Origin: Fidelibacterota bacterium UBA6817
GTDB lineage: Bacteria > Fidelibacterota > Fidelibacteria > Fidelibacterales > Fidelibacteraceae
Assembly (NCBI GenBank): GCA_002452555.1
Contig: DKER01000114.1
Coordinates: 15,262-23,713 of the forward strand
Length of the DNA: 8,452 nt
Direction: 5' to 3'
A program made the translations under genes and the position numbers. Within the stretch, counting starts at the first letter, position 1, and each line of letters starts with the position of its first letter. Below the pieces are notes generated by a model. It saw only the letters and a program-made list of their open reading frames with translations, ran no database searches and was not told where the DNA came from. Positions 1-6,652 of this stretch are shown in pieces.

Positions 1-52
1 CACAGAAGGAACCCTCATTTTTAAATGATTGAAGTTGTATCACACACGATGA

Positions 53-80
53 TTGTATACCGTACCATGTTATAATTTTG
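53..80 (+). promoter_or_regulatory. Candidate promoter upstream of the carotenoid operon
   Basis: A TATAAT hexamer lies at 71-76 but has no good TTGACA-like box 16-18 bases upstream. The same bases contain TAATTTTG at 73-80, which fits the Bacteroidetes -7 consensus TAnnTTTG, with a TTG at 53-55 ending 17 bases before it, as that promoter class expects. It would leave a leader of about 300 bases before the first intact gene, running through the cyclase remnant. The surrounding DNA is very AT-rich, so a chance match is quite possible. Confidence 0.3.
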
Positions 81-187
81 CGGACAGGATTTTAGCAAAG
101 TGAACAATCCTTGTCAAGAGTAAATTATATTTTGAAAGGATTGGAGCGTAAAACTTTGTTTATTTTCATACCGTAACGTTATTATAA

Positions 188-387
188 AACATTTTATTAG
201 CAATTGCTTTATATTTTTTTAAGAAAACACGGCAACAATAAAAAATCAGGAAGCATTGAATGATGTCTATCGCAGCGGAAAACAGCTTTTTACAATTCCT
301 ATGGAAAATTTTCTTTTTGGATTAAGCCATATAAGCCTCGTATTAACGCTTTACGCGGCTTTAAAAGTCCGGAAACATTATGGGTAA
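188..387 (+). pseudogene. Remnant of lycopene cyclase-domain protein (CrtYcd type), C-terminal end
   Basis: The frame open from 223 to a stop at 385-387 encodes 54 residues. Its last 35 or so look like the end of a heterodimeric-type (CrtYc/CrtYd) lycopene cyclase: a short basic stretch, the signature IPMENFLFG (compare the family's IPxEDFxFG), one hydrophobic helix, then a basic tail. There is no plausible start for a full protein; the in-frame TTG at 256 and ATG at 301 would give only small fragments. A hydrophobic stretch in another frame (188-241, reading NILLAIALYFFKKTRQQ then a stop) looks like the preceding helix out of register, suggesting decay by indels. Intact family members have roughly 100 residues (single domain) or 230 (fused). 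The stop overlaps the next gene's start (ATGGGTAA), as in a translationally coupled operon. An assembly error upstream, or a CruF relative, are the alternatives. Confidence 0.55.
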
Positions 388-1870
388 AAAAGTCGTCGTT
401 GCAGGAGCAGGCCTGGGCGGACTCAGTGCTGCATTAATGCTGAAGACCCGGGGGTTTGACGTTCTTATTCTTGAACAAAACCGTCAGGCCGGCGGAAAGG
501 CCGGCGAGCGGATTCAGGACGGGTTCCGCTGGGATACAGGGCCTTCTTTAATAACCATGCCCTTTGTAATTGATGAACTGTTCCGGGAAAGCGGAGCCCG
601 GCGCCAGGATTATTTGACCTTTGAAGCCATAGATCCGCTGTGCCGCTATTTTTTCTCCGGTAATCCCTGTACGCTGGATGCTTCATCAAATCGCGAAGTC
701 ATGAGAGAGAATCTTTCCCGCTTTTCTCCCGAAGACGGGAAACAATGGAATAAATTTTTAAATTATACACAGAAATTATACCGGTTAACGGCCGATCTTT
801 TTCTCTATTCGCCCATTCATGAAATACAAAATTTGCTGACATTTAAAAATCTGTCAAGACTGCCTGCCCTGTTCCAAATCGATGCATTCCGTTCCATGCA
901 CCAGGCGGTGTCAGGTTATTTCAATGATCCGAAAATTCGACAGGTTATGGACAGATATGCCACATATGTGGGGGCAGATCCGTGGAAAGCGCCGGCTACA
1001 TTGAATATTATAACTTATGTTGAATACGGCATGCCTGCCGTTTATATTAAAGGGGGAATTGCTCGTCTGTCAGAAGCGCTTGCGAAGCGATGTGAAGAAA
1101 TCGGTGTTGAAATTCGGTTTAATACACCGGTACGGGAAATTTTACATAATGGCAAAAAGGTCACAGGGATACAAACGGACAACGACGTCATCCCTACATC
1201 TGTTATCGTGGCAAATTCCGATGCCGTCAGCACATTTGAGTCATTAATCAGGGGAAAAGACAAAACCAAAAAGCGTCTCACGAAACTCGAACCCTCTCTT
1301 TCCGGCCTGGTTTTTTTCTGGGGAATAAAAGGCACATTTCCTCAGCTGGCCCATCATAATATTTTTTTTGCAGACAATTACCGCAAAGAATTTCATCATT
1401 TATTCGTAACCAGGGATATCTCTTCTGATCTGACAGTATATATCGCCGTAACGTCGAAAAAGGATCCGGAACACGCTCCCGGAGGATGCGAGAATTGGTT
1501 TGTACTCATAAACATGCCCTGCTTATCCGGAAATCAGGACTGGGATAAATGGGTGCCGGAAATCCGTGAAAACGTTCTTAAAAAACTGGCAGAATCGGGA
1601 TTGGATGTGAGAGAAAATATTCTGACGGAAAGTATTATGGATCCCAGAGATATGAAAACTCTGTACAGTTCAAATAAAGGAAGTATTTACGGAATATCCT
1701 CCAACACCAGAAGTACGGCATTCCGAAGACCTGCCAACAGAAACAGAGATTTAAAGGGTTTGTATTTTTGCGGCGGTTCTTCCCATCCGGGAGGGGGTGT
1801 GCCGCTCGTTATATTATCCGGAAAAATAACAGCAGAACTTGTTAGCAGGCATGAAAGGATTGACAAATGA
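380..1870 (+). CDS. crtD: CrtI-family carotenoid desaturase, probably CrtD-like 3,4-desaturase
   Basis: This 496-residue protein is a full-length FAD-dependent carotenoid desaturase, probably membrane-associated. The N-terminal Rossmann fold has GAGLGG at 9-14 and the ribose-binding acidic residue E32. The GGKAGE loop (38-43) and the DTGPSLIT stretch (52-59) are typical of the phytoene desaturase family. The C-terminal FAD-binding motif at about 460-482 reads GLYFCGGSSHPGGGVPL. The HPGGGVPL form, rather than HPGAGLPG, is what I associate with CrtD-type 1-hydroxycarotenoid 3,4-desaturases, so I infer that it introduces the C-3,4 double bond after hydration of an acyclic end. This fits the CruF-like gene downstream. 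The start ATG lies within ATGGGTAA, overlapping the cyclase remnant's stop, and the stop overlaps the next gene by 4 bases (ATGA). Family assignment is firm; the exact reaction is not, and another desaturation step or 4,4'-oxidation is possible. Confidence 0.7.
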   Translation: MGKKVVVAGAGLGGLSAALMLKTRGFDVLILEQNRQAGGKAGERIQDGFRWDTGPSLITMPFVIDELFRESGARRQDYLTFEAIDPLCRYFFSGNPCTLDASSNREVMRENLSRFSPEDGKQWNKFLNYTQKLYRLTADLFLYSPIHEIQNLLTFKNLSRLPALFQIDAFRSMHQAVSGYFNDPKIRQVMDRYATYVGADPWKAPATLNIITYVEYGMPAVYIKGGIARLSEALAKRCEEIGVEIRFNTPVREILHNGKKVTGIQTDNDVIPTSVIVANSDAVSTFESLIRGKDKTKKRLTKLEPSLSGLVFFWGIKGTFPQLAHHNIFFADNYRKEFHHLFVTRDISSDLTVYIAVTSKKDPEHAPGGCENWFVLINMPCLSGNQDWDKWVPEIRENVLKKLAESGLDVRENILTESIMDPRDMKTLYSSNKGSIYGISSNTRSTAFRRPANRNRDLKGLYFCGGSSHPGGGVPLVILSGKITAELVSRHERIDK

Positions 1871-3363
1871 CTTTAGAAGGGAAAAAAATCATCATCATTG
1901 GGGCAGGGTTTGGGGGACTTTCACTTGCAATTCGGCTCAGAGCCCGGGGAGCCCATGTGCTGATTCTTGAAAAACAAGCAGCTCCGGGGGGACTTGCTCA
2001 ACAAATTAAAGCAGACGGGTTCACGTTTGACATGGGTCCTTCTCTGATTACAGCCCCGGATGTCGTGAATAAGGTTTTTCAGGCTGCGGGGAAAAATATG
2101 GAAGATTACTTGAAACTCATCCCCCTGGATCCTTATTACCGCATCTATTTCCATGACGGCTCTTTTATCGATTATTCCGGGGATACAGAAAAGATGAAAG
2201 AACAGTTATCCGCTTTCAATCCGAAAGACGGTAAAAACTATGAAGCATTCATGGAAACATCCCGTATTATGGAAGATGCTGTCATGAAAAAAGGCTTGGG
2301 TTCAAAACCCATTATGACATGGTGGGCCATGATCAATTTTGCCCCTAAAGCGATTCGGCTGGGATTGATTTTGCCTGCCTATACATATGTCAAACGGTAT
2401 TTTAAAGATATGCGAAGCCGATTTATTTTTTCATTTCATCCCCTGTTCATTGGAGGAAATCCTTTTAAAGCACCGGCTGTATATCAAATGATCCCCTGGC
2501 TTGAAAAAGAAGGCGGTGTTCATTATATGCCGGGAGGAATGTATTCTCTTATTAATGCTTTTGTAAACGTTTTTACGGAAATGGGGGGAGAAATTCACTG
2601 CTCCGAACCTGTAAAAACGATTCTGACAAAATCAGGAAAAGTAAGCGGCGTGCAAACAGCCTCTAATCAGTACCCTGCAGATATTGTTGTTTCAAATGCC
2701 GATTTCTACCACACCTATCATGATCTGATTGAACCGGCTATTCGGAAAAAGTGGACGGAAAAAAAACTTAAAAACATGGATTATTCCATGAGTTGTGTTC
2801 TAATTTATCTGGGACTTAACACAAAATATGAGATGCTGAAACATCACACACTGATAATTTCCAGAGACTATAAACGATTGATTAAGGATATCTTTGACCG
2901 AAAAAGAATTCCCTTTGATTTTTCAATGTATCTTCATGTCCCCAGCAAGACCGAACCGGAAATGGCCATATCCGGCGGTGAAAGTCTATATGTGCTCATT
3001 CCTGTTGCAAATCAGCTCAGCGGTCAAAACTGGGGGGATTTTAAGGAAGAATTCGTAAACAGTGTGTTACACTATCTTGAACACACTTTCGGGTTAAATG
3101 ATCTGAAACAGCATATTGTTTACCAATCCGTTTTCACACCGGAAGATTTTCAGACGCATAGAAATAATTATTTAGGAGCAGCTTGGGGAGTAGAACCCAA
3201 ACTGCTTCAAAGTGCCTACTTTCGTCCGCACAACCGAAGCGAGGATTTGGACGGTCTTTACCTGGTAGGGACAAGCACACATCCTGGTGCCGGCCTTCCC
3301 GGTACACTGATGTCGGCCGAAACGACAGAACGGGTTATTTTGAATGATTTGAAGGAAAAGTAA
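1867..3363 (+). CDS. crtI: Phytoene desaturase (CrtI family)
   Basis: This 498-residue protein belongs to the same flavoprotein family as its neighbour and is probably a tandem-duplication paralogue. It has GAGFGG at 12-17, acidic E35 at the end of the second beta strand, GGLAQQ at 41-46, and DMGPSLIT at 55-62. The C-terminal FAD motif at about 463-485 contains THPGAGLPG, the form usual in true CrtI enzymes that convert phytoene stepwise to lycopene. I therefore assign it the main desaturation and the upstream gene the CrtD role. The start ATG overlaps the upstream stop as ATGA, and AAGGA lies just upstream, so translational coupling is likely. The protein has no signal peptide and is expected at the cytoplasmic membrane. 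The number of double bonds introduced cannot be read from sequence, and the roles of the two paralogues could be swapped. Confidence 0.72.
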   Translation: MTLEGKKIIIIGAGFGGLSLAIRLRARGAHVLILEKQAAPGGLAQQIKADGFTFDMGPSLITAPDVVNKVFQAAGKNMEDYLKLIPLDPYYRIYFHDGSFIDYSGDTEKMKEQLSAFNPKDGKNYEAFMETSRIMEDAVMKKGLGSKPIMTWWAMINFAPKAIRLGLILPAYTYVKRYFKDMRSRFIFSFHPLFIGGNPFKAPAVYQMIPWLEKEGGVHYMPGGMYSLINAFVNVFTEMGGEIHCSEPVKTILTKSGKVSGVQTASNQYPADIVVSNADFYHTYHDLIEPAIRKKWTEKKLKNMDYSMSCVLIYLGLNTKYEMLKHHTLIISRDYKRLIKDIFDRKRIPFDFSMYLHVPSKTEPEMAISGGESLYVLIPVANQLSGQNWGDFKEEFVNSVLHYLEHTFGLNDLKQHIVYQSVFTPEDFQTHRNNYLGAAWGVEPKLLQSAYFRPHNRSEDLDGLYLVGTSTHPGAGLPGTLMSAETTERVILNDLKEK

Positions 3364-3364
3364 G

Positions 3365-3549
3365 ATGGCAAGTCATAAAAGTCCTTTTAATCTGAGCCAT
3401 GACTATGTTAAAAATATAACGGATGAGTTAGAATTCTGGATTTTTTGCCGGAGAAACCTGATATTTATCTGTATGGGATCCGTCTGGAATTTACCGGGGA
3501 TCAATATCCGGTTTTTTTTCTTAAATTCAGGCTTGTCAAACCAGAATAA
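3365..3549 (+). pseudogene. Small unrecognised gene, apparently frameshifted at a T run
   Basis: An ATG at 3365, one base after the crtI stop and behind a good ribosome site (AAGGAAAAG), opens a frame that stays open to 3559. The second half of that frame is rich in C, W, N and F and reads poorly. From about 3427 the -1 frame reads much more like protein, including LPEKPDIYLYGIRLEFTGD, with operon-like codons, and stops at 3547-3549, 28 bases before the glycosyltransferase. One extra T in the T6 run at 3441-3446 would join the halves into a 61-residue protein with an alternating charged/aromatic, beta-rich look. I do not recognise the family. It could be a real inactivating indel, a homopolymer sequencing error, or less likely -1 slippage, as no canonical X_XXY_YYZ heptamer is in register. 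Confidence 0.45.
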
Positions 3550-3576
3550 GCGGAAATAACAAAATTAACAAAGATT

Positions 3577-4611
3577 ATGGAAACATTGCTGAAGAATCTT
3601 GAACAAAAAATTTCAGTTCTTATCCCGGCCAGGAATGAAGAAAAGAATATTTCTGCCTGTATCGAAAGTCTCGTGCGACTGGATCCTCCGGCTGATGAAA
3701 TTCTTATTCTGGATGATCAATCAACGGATCAAACGGCATCACTGGTGCAACAATATGCCGAAATATATCCAAATATCCGCCTGATTTCAGGCAAACCGCT
3801 TCCTCAAGGTTGGCTTGGGAAAAATTGGGCTTGTCATCAGTTGTCAGAAGATGCCGCGGGGGATATTTTAATCTTCACCGATGCAGACAATACCCATCAC
3901 CCCCATGTGTTAAAAAAAACAATGGGATGGATGGATGCTTACAATCTTGATTTCCTCTCTGCCTTTCCGCAGCAGTCTCTCCGTTCACTGTCGGAAAAAA
4001 TGGTTGTACCCGTCGTAGACATGTTTGTTTACAGCATGCTTCCTCTTTGGCTTACATTTTATTCCCCCTATTCTTCATTGTCTGCTGCAAATGGTCAATG
4101 GATGGTATTTCGGAAAAAGGCCTATCGGAAAATGGGGGGACATGTACCTGTTGCCTCTGAAGTCGTAGAAGATGTCGCTCTGGCCAGGCTTGCCAAGCGG
4201 TCAGGACTTAAAATTCTCACGTTATCCGGAACACATGCTGTTTTGGGCAGGATGTACAATAATGCCCTGGAAGTGAAGAACGGATTTACAAAAAATCTTT
4301 TTGGACTCACAGGTTTTAATACCGGTTTGTTTTTTCTGGTTTTTTCCATACTGATTTTTACCATGATCCTTCCCTTTCCCGTCATATTTTTTAATCAGAC
4401 TAGTGCTGCACGCATCGCTGTATTCCTTAATCTTATCATTCGCTTTTTTTTGGTAACGGGATACCGTCATCCGCCACTCGTGAGTATTGTCCTCCATCCG
4501 TTTACCGTATTATATACTGCAGGAATTGCACTTAATTCGTGGATCAGCCATCGTAAAGGGACCGTAGTCTGGAAGGATCGCCCAATAAAAAAAGGAAAAC
4601 AGAATGAATAA
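3577..4611 (+). CDS. GT2-family glycosyltransferase, carotenoid (CruG/CrtQ-like)
   Basis: This 344-residue membrane-anchored glycosyltransferase probably transfers a sugar to a hydroxylated carotenoid. The GT-A domain shows IPARNEE (16-22), DDQSTDQT (46-53), GWLGKNWA (78-85), the metal-binding DAD at 102-104, NGQW (172-175), and the acidic ED pair at 198-199 that usually supplies the catalytic base. The GW.GK.WA block and the tail VVWKDR are shared by carotenoid and hopanoid-associated GT2 enzymes such as CrtQ, CruG and HpnB. Three hydrophobic segments at about 248-272, 278-297 and 300-322 form a membrane anchor. The start has only a weak AAAG ribosome site. The stop overlaps the next gene by 8 bases. 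The position beside a CruF-like gene matches cruF-cruG pairing in cyanobacteria. The sugar and acceptor are unknown. Confidence 0.7.
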   Translation: METLLKNLEQKISVLIPARNEEKNISACIESLVRLDPPADEILILDDQSTDQTASLVQQYAEIYPNIRLISGKPLPQGWLGKNWACHQLSEDAAGDILIFTDADNTHHPHVLKKTMGWMDAYNLDFLSAFPQQSLRSLSEKMVVPVVDMFVYSMLPLWLTFYSPYSSLSAANGQWMVFRKKAYRKMGGHVPVASEVVEDVALARLAKRSGLKILTLSGTHAVLGRMYNNALEVKNGFTKNLFGLTGFNTGLFFLVFSILIFTMILPFPVIFFNQTSAARIAVFLNLIIRFFLVTGYRHPPLVSIVLHPFTVLYTAGIALNSWISHRKGTVVWKDRPIKKGKQNE

Positions 4612-5266
4612 AGCATTTATTGAAAAATTTGGTTTTGTTATTATTATATACATCGTTCTTGTTTTGGGCGGTGTTTGGCATATATTGGGATTGTATCAGA
4701 AAGCCAGCCAATATTTAATTGTTCCGCTGCTGGTTTTTCTCTTTTCTGTCAATCTGATATACTACATCAACAGATATAAAAACACTCCGATGCTAAATAT
4801 ATTTTTTATCTGGACCGGAATTGTATTTATAACAGCACTGGTCATTGAAATTACGGGTGAGAAAACCGGGATAATATTCGGACACTACCACTATACAGAC
4901 CTGCTGTCTCCAAAAATTTTCGGTGTCCCGGTCGTGATCGGTTTAAGCTGGCTGAATCTGGTTTTCGGTTCAGTAGAAATAACCCATCGCATTTTCCAAA
5001 CATCCTGGCCGATTAAGGCGGCAGCGGCGGCGCTGCTGATGACAGGTTTTGATGCTGTTATGGAACCGGCAGCCCGGGCTCTCGGATTCTGGTACTGGCA
5101 AAATTATGCAATTCCCGTGCAAAATTATATTGCATGGTTCGCGTTTGCTTTTATCTTTACTTTTCCGTTTATTCATTACTTTCCCAAAGTAAAAACCGGC
5201 GTCAGTATACCCATGCATATATTTATTGCACAGTTTATATATTTTACATTGATTAATTTTGCTTAA
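4604..5266 (+). CDS. cruF: CruF-like carotenoid 1,2-hydratase (integral membrane)
   Basis: This 220-residue polytopic protein has about six or seven hydrophobic segments (roughly 8-28, 36-56, 63-83, 105-123, 138-152, 175-194 and 201-219). It matches the CruF/DUF422 carotenoid biosynthesis family, which adds water across the C-1,2 bond of an acyclic psi end group to give a tertiary alcohol. Conserved-looking polar residues near the membrane are E79-less but include E82, GEKTG (85-89), GHYHY (93-97), GVPVVIGLSW (107-116), the acidic set D150/E154 in DAVMEPAA, and the IPVQNYIAW segment (170-178). The start at 4604 sits inside ATGAATAA, overlapping the glycosyltransferase stop, with AAAGGAAAA upstream. 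Its product would be the substrate for a CrtD desaturase and the acceptor for the glycosyltransferase. It is unrelated in fold to the CrtC hydratases. Confidence 0.7.
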   Translation: MNKAFIEKFGFVIIIYIVLVLGGVWHILGLYQKASQYLIVPLLVFLFSVNLIYYINRYKNTPMLNIFFIWTGIVFITALVIEITGEKTGIIFGHYHYTDLLSPKIFGVPVVIGLSWLNLVFGSVEITHRIFQTSWPIKAAAAALLMTGFDAVMEPAARALGFWYWQNYAIPVQNYIAWFAFAFIFTFPFIHYFPKVKTGVSIPMHIFIAQFIYFTLINFA

Positions 5267-5271
5267 TAAGT

Positions 5272-5291
5272 ATTATTTAAAAATAATTTTT
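5272..5291 (+). terminator. Weak AT-only hairpin after the carotenoid operon
   Basis: ATTATTT (5272-5278) and AAATAAT (5281-5287) can form a six-pair stem, closed by a four-base loop if the innermost pair opens, and the T run 5287-5291 follows. All pairs are A-T, so it is at best a weak intrinsic terminator, though its place just after the last operon stop is right. Confidence 0.22.
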
Positions 5292-5303
5292 GATTTAAAT
5301 CAC
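5290..5303. promoter_or_regulatory. CRP/FNR-type palindromic operator
   Basis: TTGATTTAAATCAC matches the FNR box TTGATnnnnATCAA at nine of ten defined positions, and its inner 12 bases (TGATTTAAATCA, 5291-5302) are a perfect palindrome. The centre is 5296.5. With the TATAAT at 5326-5331, transcription would start near 5338, placing the centre at about -41.5, the class II activator position used by FNR and CRP family proteins. That spacing supports a real site more than the sequence alone. The regulator (FNR, CRP, Dnr or other) cannot be told. Confidence 0.45.
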
Positions 5304-5325
5304 ACCGGAAGAGCAGAATTCTTTG

Positions 5326-5331
5326 TATAAT
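5326..5331 (+). promoter_or_regulatory. -10 box of promoter for the small membrane protein gene
   Basis: A perfect TATAAT lies 38 bases before the GTG start at 5370. There is no acceptable -35 hexamer at 16-18 bases upstream, which is what an activator-dependent class II promoter would show. The leader would be about 32 bases. Confidence 0.4.
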
Positions 5332-5369
5332 TTTTCTGAACACAGCAATAATGCACATAAGGGTAAGTC

Positions 5370-5504
5370 GTGGAAACAGAAAAATCAACAGAAAAAGAAC
5401 AAATCTACGACGGATTAAAATCAGGTATTTTACGCGCTTTTATCCTGGCCCTGATATTTGCAGCTTCTCTGTATTTATATACAGAACTGATTACCGGTAA
5501 ATAA
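5370..5504 (+). CDS. Small single-span membrane protein, 44 residues, unknown function
   Basis: The frame starts at GTG 5370, the only usable start, since TAA occurs two codons upstream (5364-5366). AAGGG at 5359-5363 is a ribosome site with six bases of spacing. The first 23 residues are charged (METEKSTEKEQIYDGLKSG and on), followed by one hydrophobic segment at about 24-39 (ILALIFAASLYLYTEL) and a short tail ending TGK. Predicted topology is N-terminus in the cytoplasm, given the basic residues K18 and R22 before the helix. I do not recognise a family; the size and layout recall small accessory subunits of respiratory or transport complexes, but nothing specific supports that. It has its own likely promoter and CRP/FNR-like site, so it is probably separate from the carotenoid operon. 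Codon use matches its neighbours. Confidence 0.55.
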   Translation: METEKSTEKEQIYDGLKSGILRAFILALIFAASLYLYTELITGK

Positions 5505-5541
5505 TTCTGATCAAAGAGACAGGGCGTCCGTCTAATTGAAG

Positions 5542-5557
5542 GAGATCGTTAGATCTC
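5542..5557. repeat. Inverted repeat over the epimerase stop codon
   Basis: GAGATC (5542-5547) and GATCTC (5552-5557) form a perfect six-base stem with a four-base loop GTTA that holds the minus-strand stop codon. No T run follows on either strand, so it is not a standard intrinsic terminator. It lies between the convergent small membrane protein gene and the epimerase gene. Confidence 0.35.
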
Positions 5558-6574
5558 GTAATATTCTCTGTACCATTGAACAAAACGGAGCATTCCGTCC
5601 TTTACGTCTGTTTTTGGAAGGGTTAAAAATGTCTCTTCCAATGCTGTCACATCTGCATGTGTTTTTAAAACATCACCCTGTTGCATCTCTTTCAGCCGGA
5701 TGATTGCTTTTTTCCTGCAGGCATCCTCAATCGCCTGAATGAATTCCATAAGGGGTACCGATTTCCCGTTTCCGATATTAAACAATCGGTGCGGCGGATC
5801 ATCATGTTTGGTTTTAACGGGAGGCGGGGCTTTTAATATTTTTACAATTCCCTCAATAATGTCATCTATATAGGTAAAATCCCTGGACATATTACCCTTA
5901 TTGTAAACGTCAATGGGTTTATCATTCAATATGGCATGAGTAAACTTAAAAAACGCCATGTCCGGACGTCCCCACGGACCGTAAACAGTAAAAAAGCGTA
6001 ATCCCGTTACAGGAATATTAAAAAGATGGCTGTAAGTAAAAGCCATCATCTCATTTGCTTTTTTTGTTGAAGCATACAGACTTGCCGGTTTGTCAGTTCT
6101 GTGTTTTTCTGAATAGGGAAGTTCCTGATTTAGTCCATAAACGCTGGATGAGCTTGCATATATCAAATGACGGACGGGATAGTGCCTGCACGCCTCCAGG
6201 ATATTCAGGAATCCGGTAACATTGCTGTCTATATAGGTTTGCGGATGATCCAGACTGTATCTTACGCCTGCCTGTGCAGCAAGGTGAATGACATAATCAA
6301 ACGAGTTTTGAACGAACAGATTAATAATTCTTTCTTTGTCCTTCAAATCATAACAGAAAAATTCATAGCCGGGTATACCGGATGTCCAGTTTTTCTGCTT
6401 TATCGTATGGGATGAAATATGTAAGCCGGATTCCTTGAGACGGGCATATTTAAGATTCACATCGTAATATTCATTAAGATTGTCAAGACCGGCAACCTGT
6501 ATTCCTTCTTTAAGAAGCTGTTTTACCAGATGGAAACCAATAAATCCGGCACTGCCGGTTACCAATATTTTCAT
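5549..6574 (-). CDS. NAD-dependent UDP-glucuronate 4-epimerase-like (extended SDR)
   Basis: This 341-residue cytoplasmic enzyme probably interconverts UDP-glucuronate and UDP-galacturonate for surface polysaccharide. The Rossmann glycine motif GSAGFIG is at 7-13 and DNLNEYYDVNLKYARL at 31-46 is a hallmark of the UDP-GlcA 4-epimerase branch. The catalytic set is the serine cluster at 141-144, Y167 and K171 (YASTK). RFFTVYGPWGRPDMA (193-207) and GDVLKTHAD (300-308) are also typical. Length is normal for the family (about 335-350). It is transcribed towards the carotenoid genes and away from adk. Upstream of its ATG (6572-6574) there is no strong ribosome site; a strong GAGGAG instead precedes an ATGTAA start-stop at 6598-6603, and a four-codon frame (6571-6585) overlaps the start as ATGA. 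A dTDP-glucose dehydratase or another C4 epimerase is less likely. Confidence 0.8.
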   Translation of the reverse strand: MKILVTGSAGFIGFHLVKQLLKEGIQVAGLDNLNEYYDVNLKYARLKESGLHISSHTIKQKNWTSGIPGYEFFCYDLKDKERIINLFVQNSFDYVIHLAAQAGVRYSLDHPQTYIDSNVTGFLNILEACRHYPVRHLIYASSSSVYGLNQELPYSEKHRTDKPASLYASTKKANEMMAFTYSHLFNIPVTGLRFFTVYGPWGRPDMAFFKFTHAILNDKPIDVYNKGNMSRDFTYIDDIIEGIVKILKAPPPVKTKHDDPPHRLFNIGNGKSVPLMEFIQAIEDACRKKAIIRLKEMQQGDVLKTHADVTALEETFLTLPKTDVKDGMLRFVQWYREYYEI

Positions 6575-6597
6575 GATTTTACCATTTTTCGTTTAAT

Positions 6598-6615
6598 TTA
6601 CATCAAATTCTCCTC
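6598..6615 (-). promoter_or_regulatory. Strong ribosome site followed by an ATG-TAA start-stop
   Basis: On the minus strand GAGGAG (6610-6615) is followed six bases later by ATG (6601-6603) and at once by TAA (6598-6600). It sits 23 bases before the epimerase start. It may hold or release ribosomes near the gene or be coincidence; only the sequence pattern is shown. Confidence 0.25.
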
Positions 6616-6652
6616 TGTTTCCAAACAAGGAGTTTTCTAAGGCCGGACAACC

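Noticed and set aside
29..43. Second possible CRP/FNR-like site (TTGAA, five bases, ATCAC).
   Set aside because: The half-sites are five bases apart rather than four and the left half has a mismatch, so it does not fit the symmetric 14-base box.
25..75. Short frame ATG at 25 to TAA at 73, 16 codons.
   Set aside because: No ribosome site, in AT-rich DNA, and too short to separate from chance.
1042..1335. Antisense open frame inside the first desaturase gene.
   Set aside because: It is a reverse-strand shadow of a well-supported gene, with no family features or ribosome site; the same holds for the other frames inside recognised genes.
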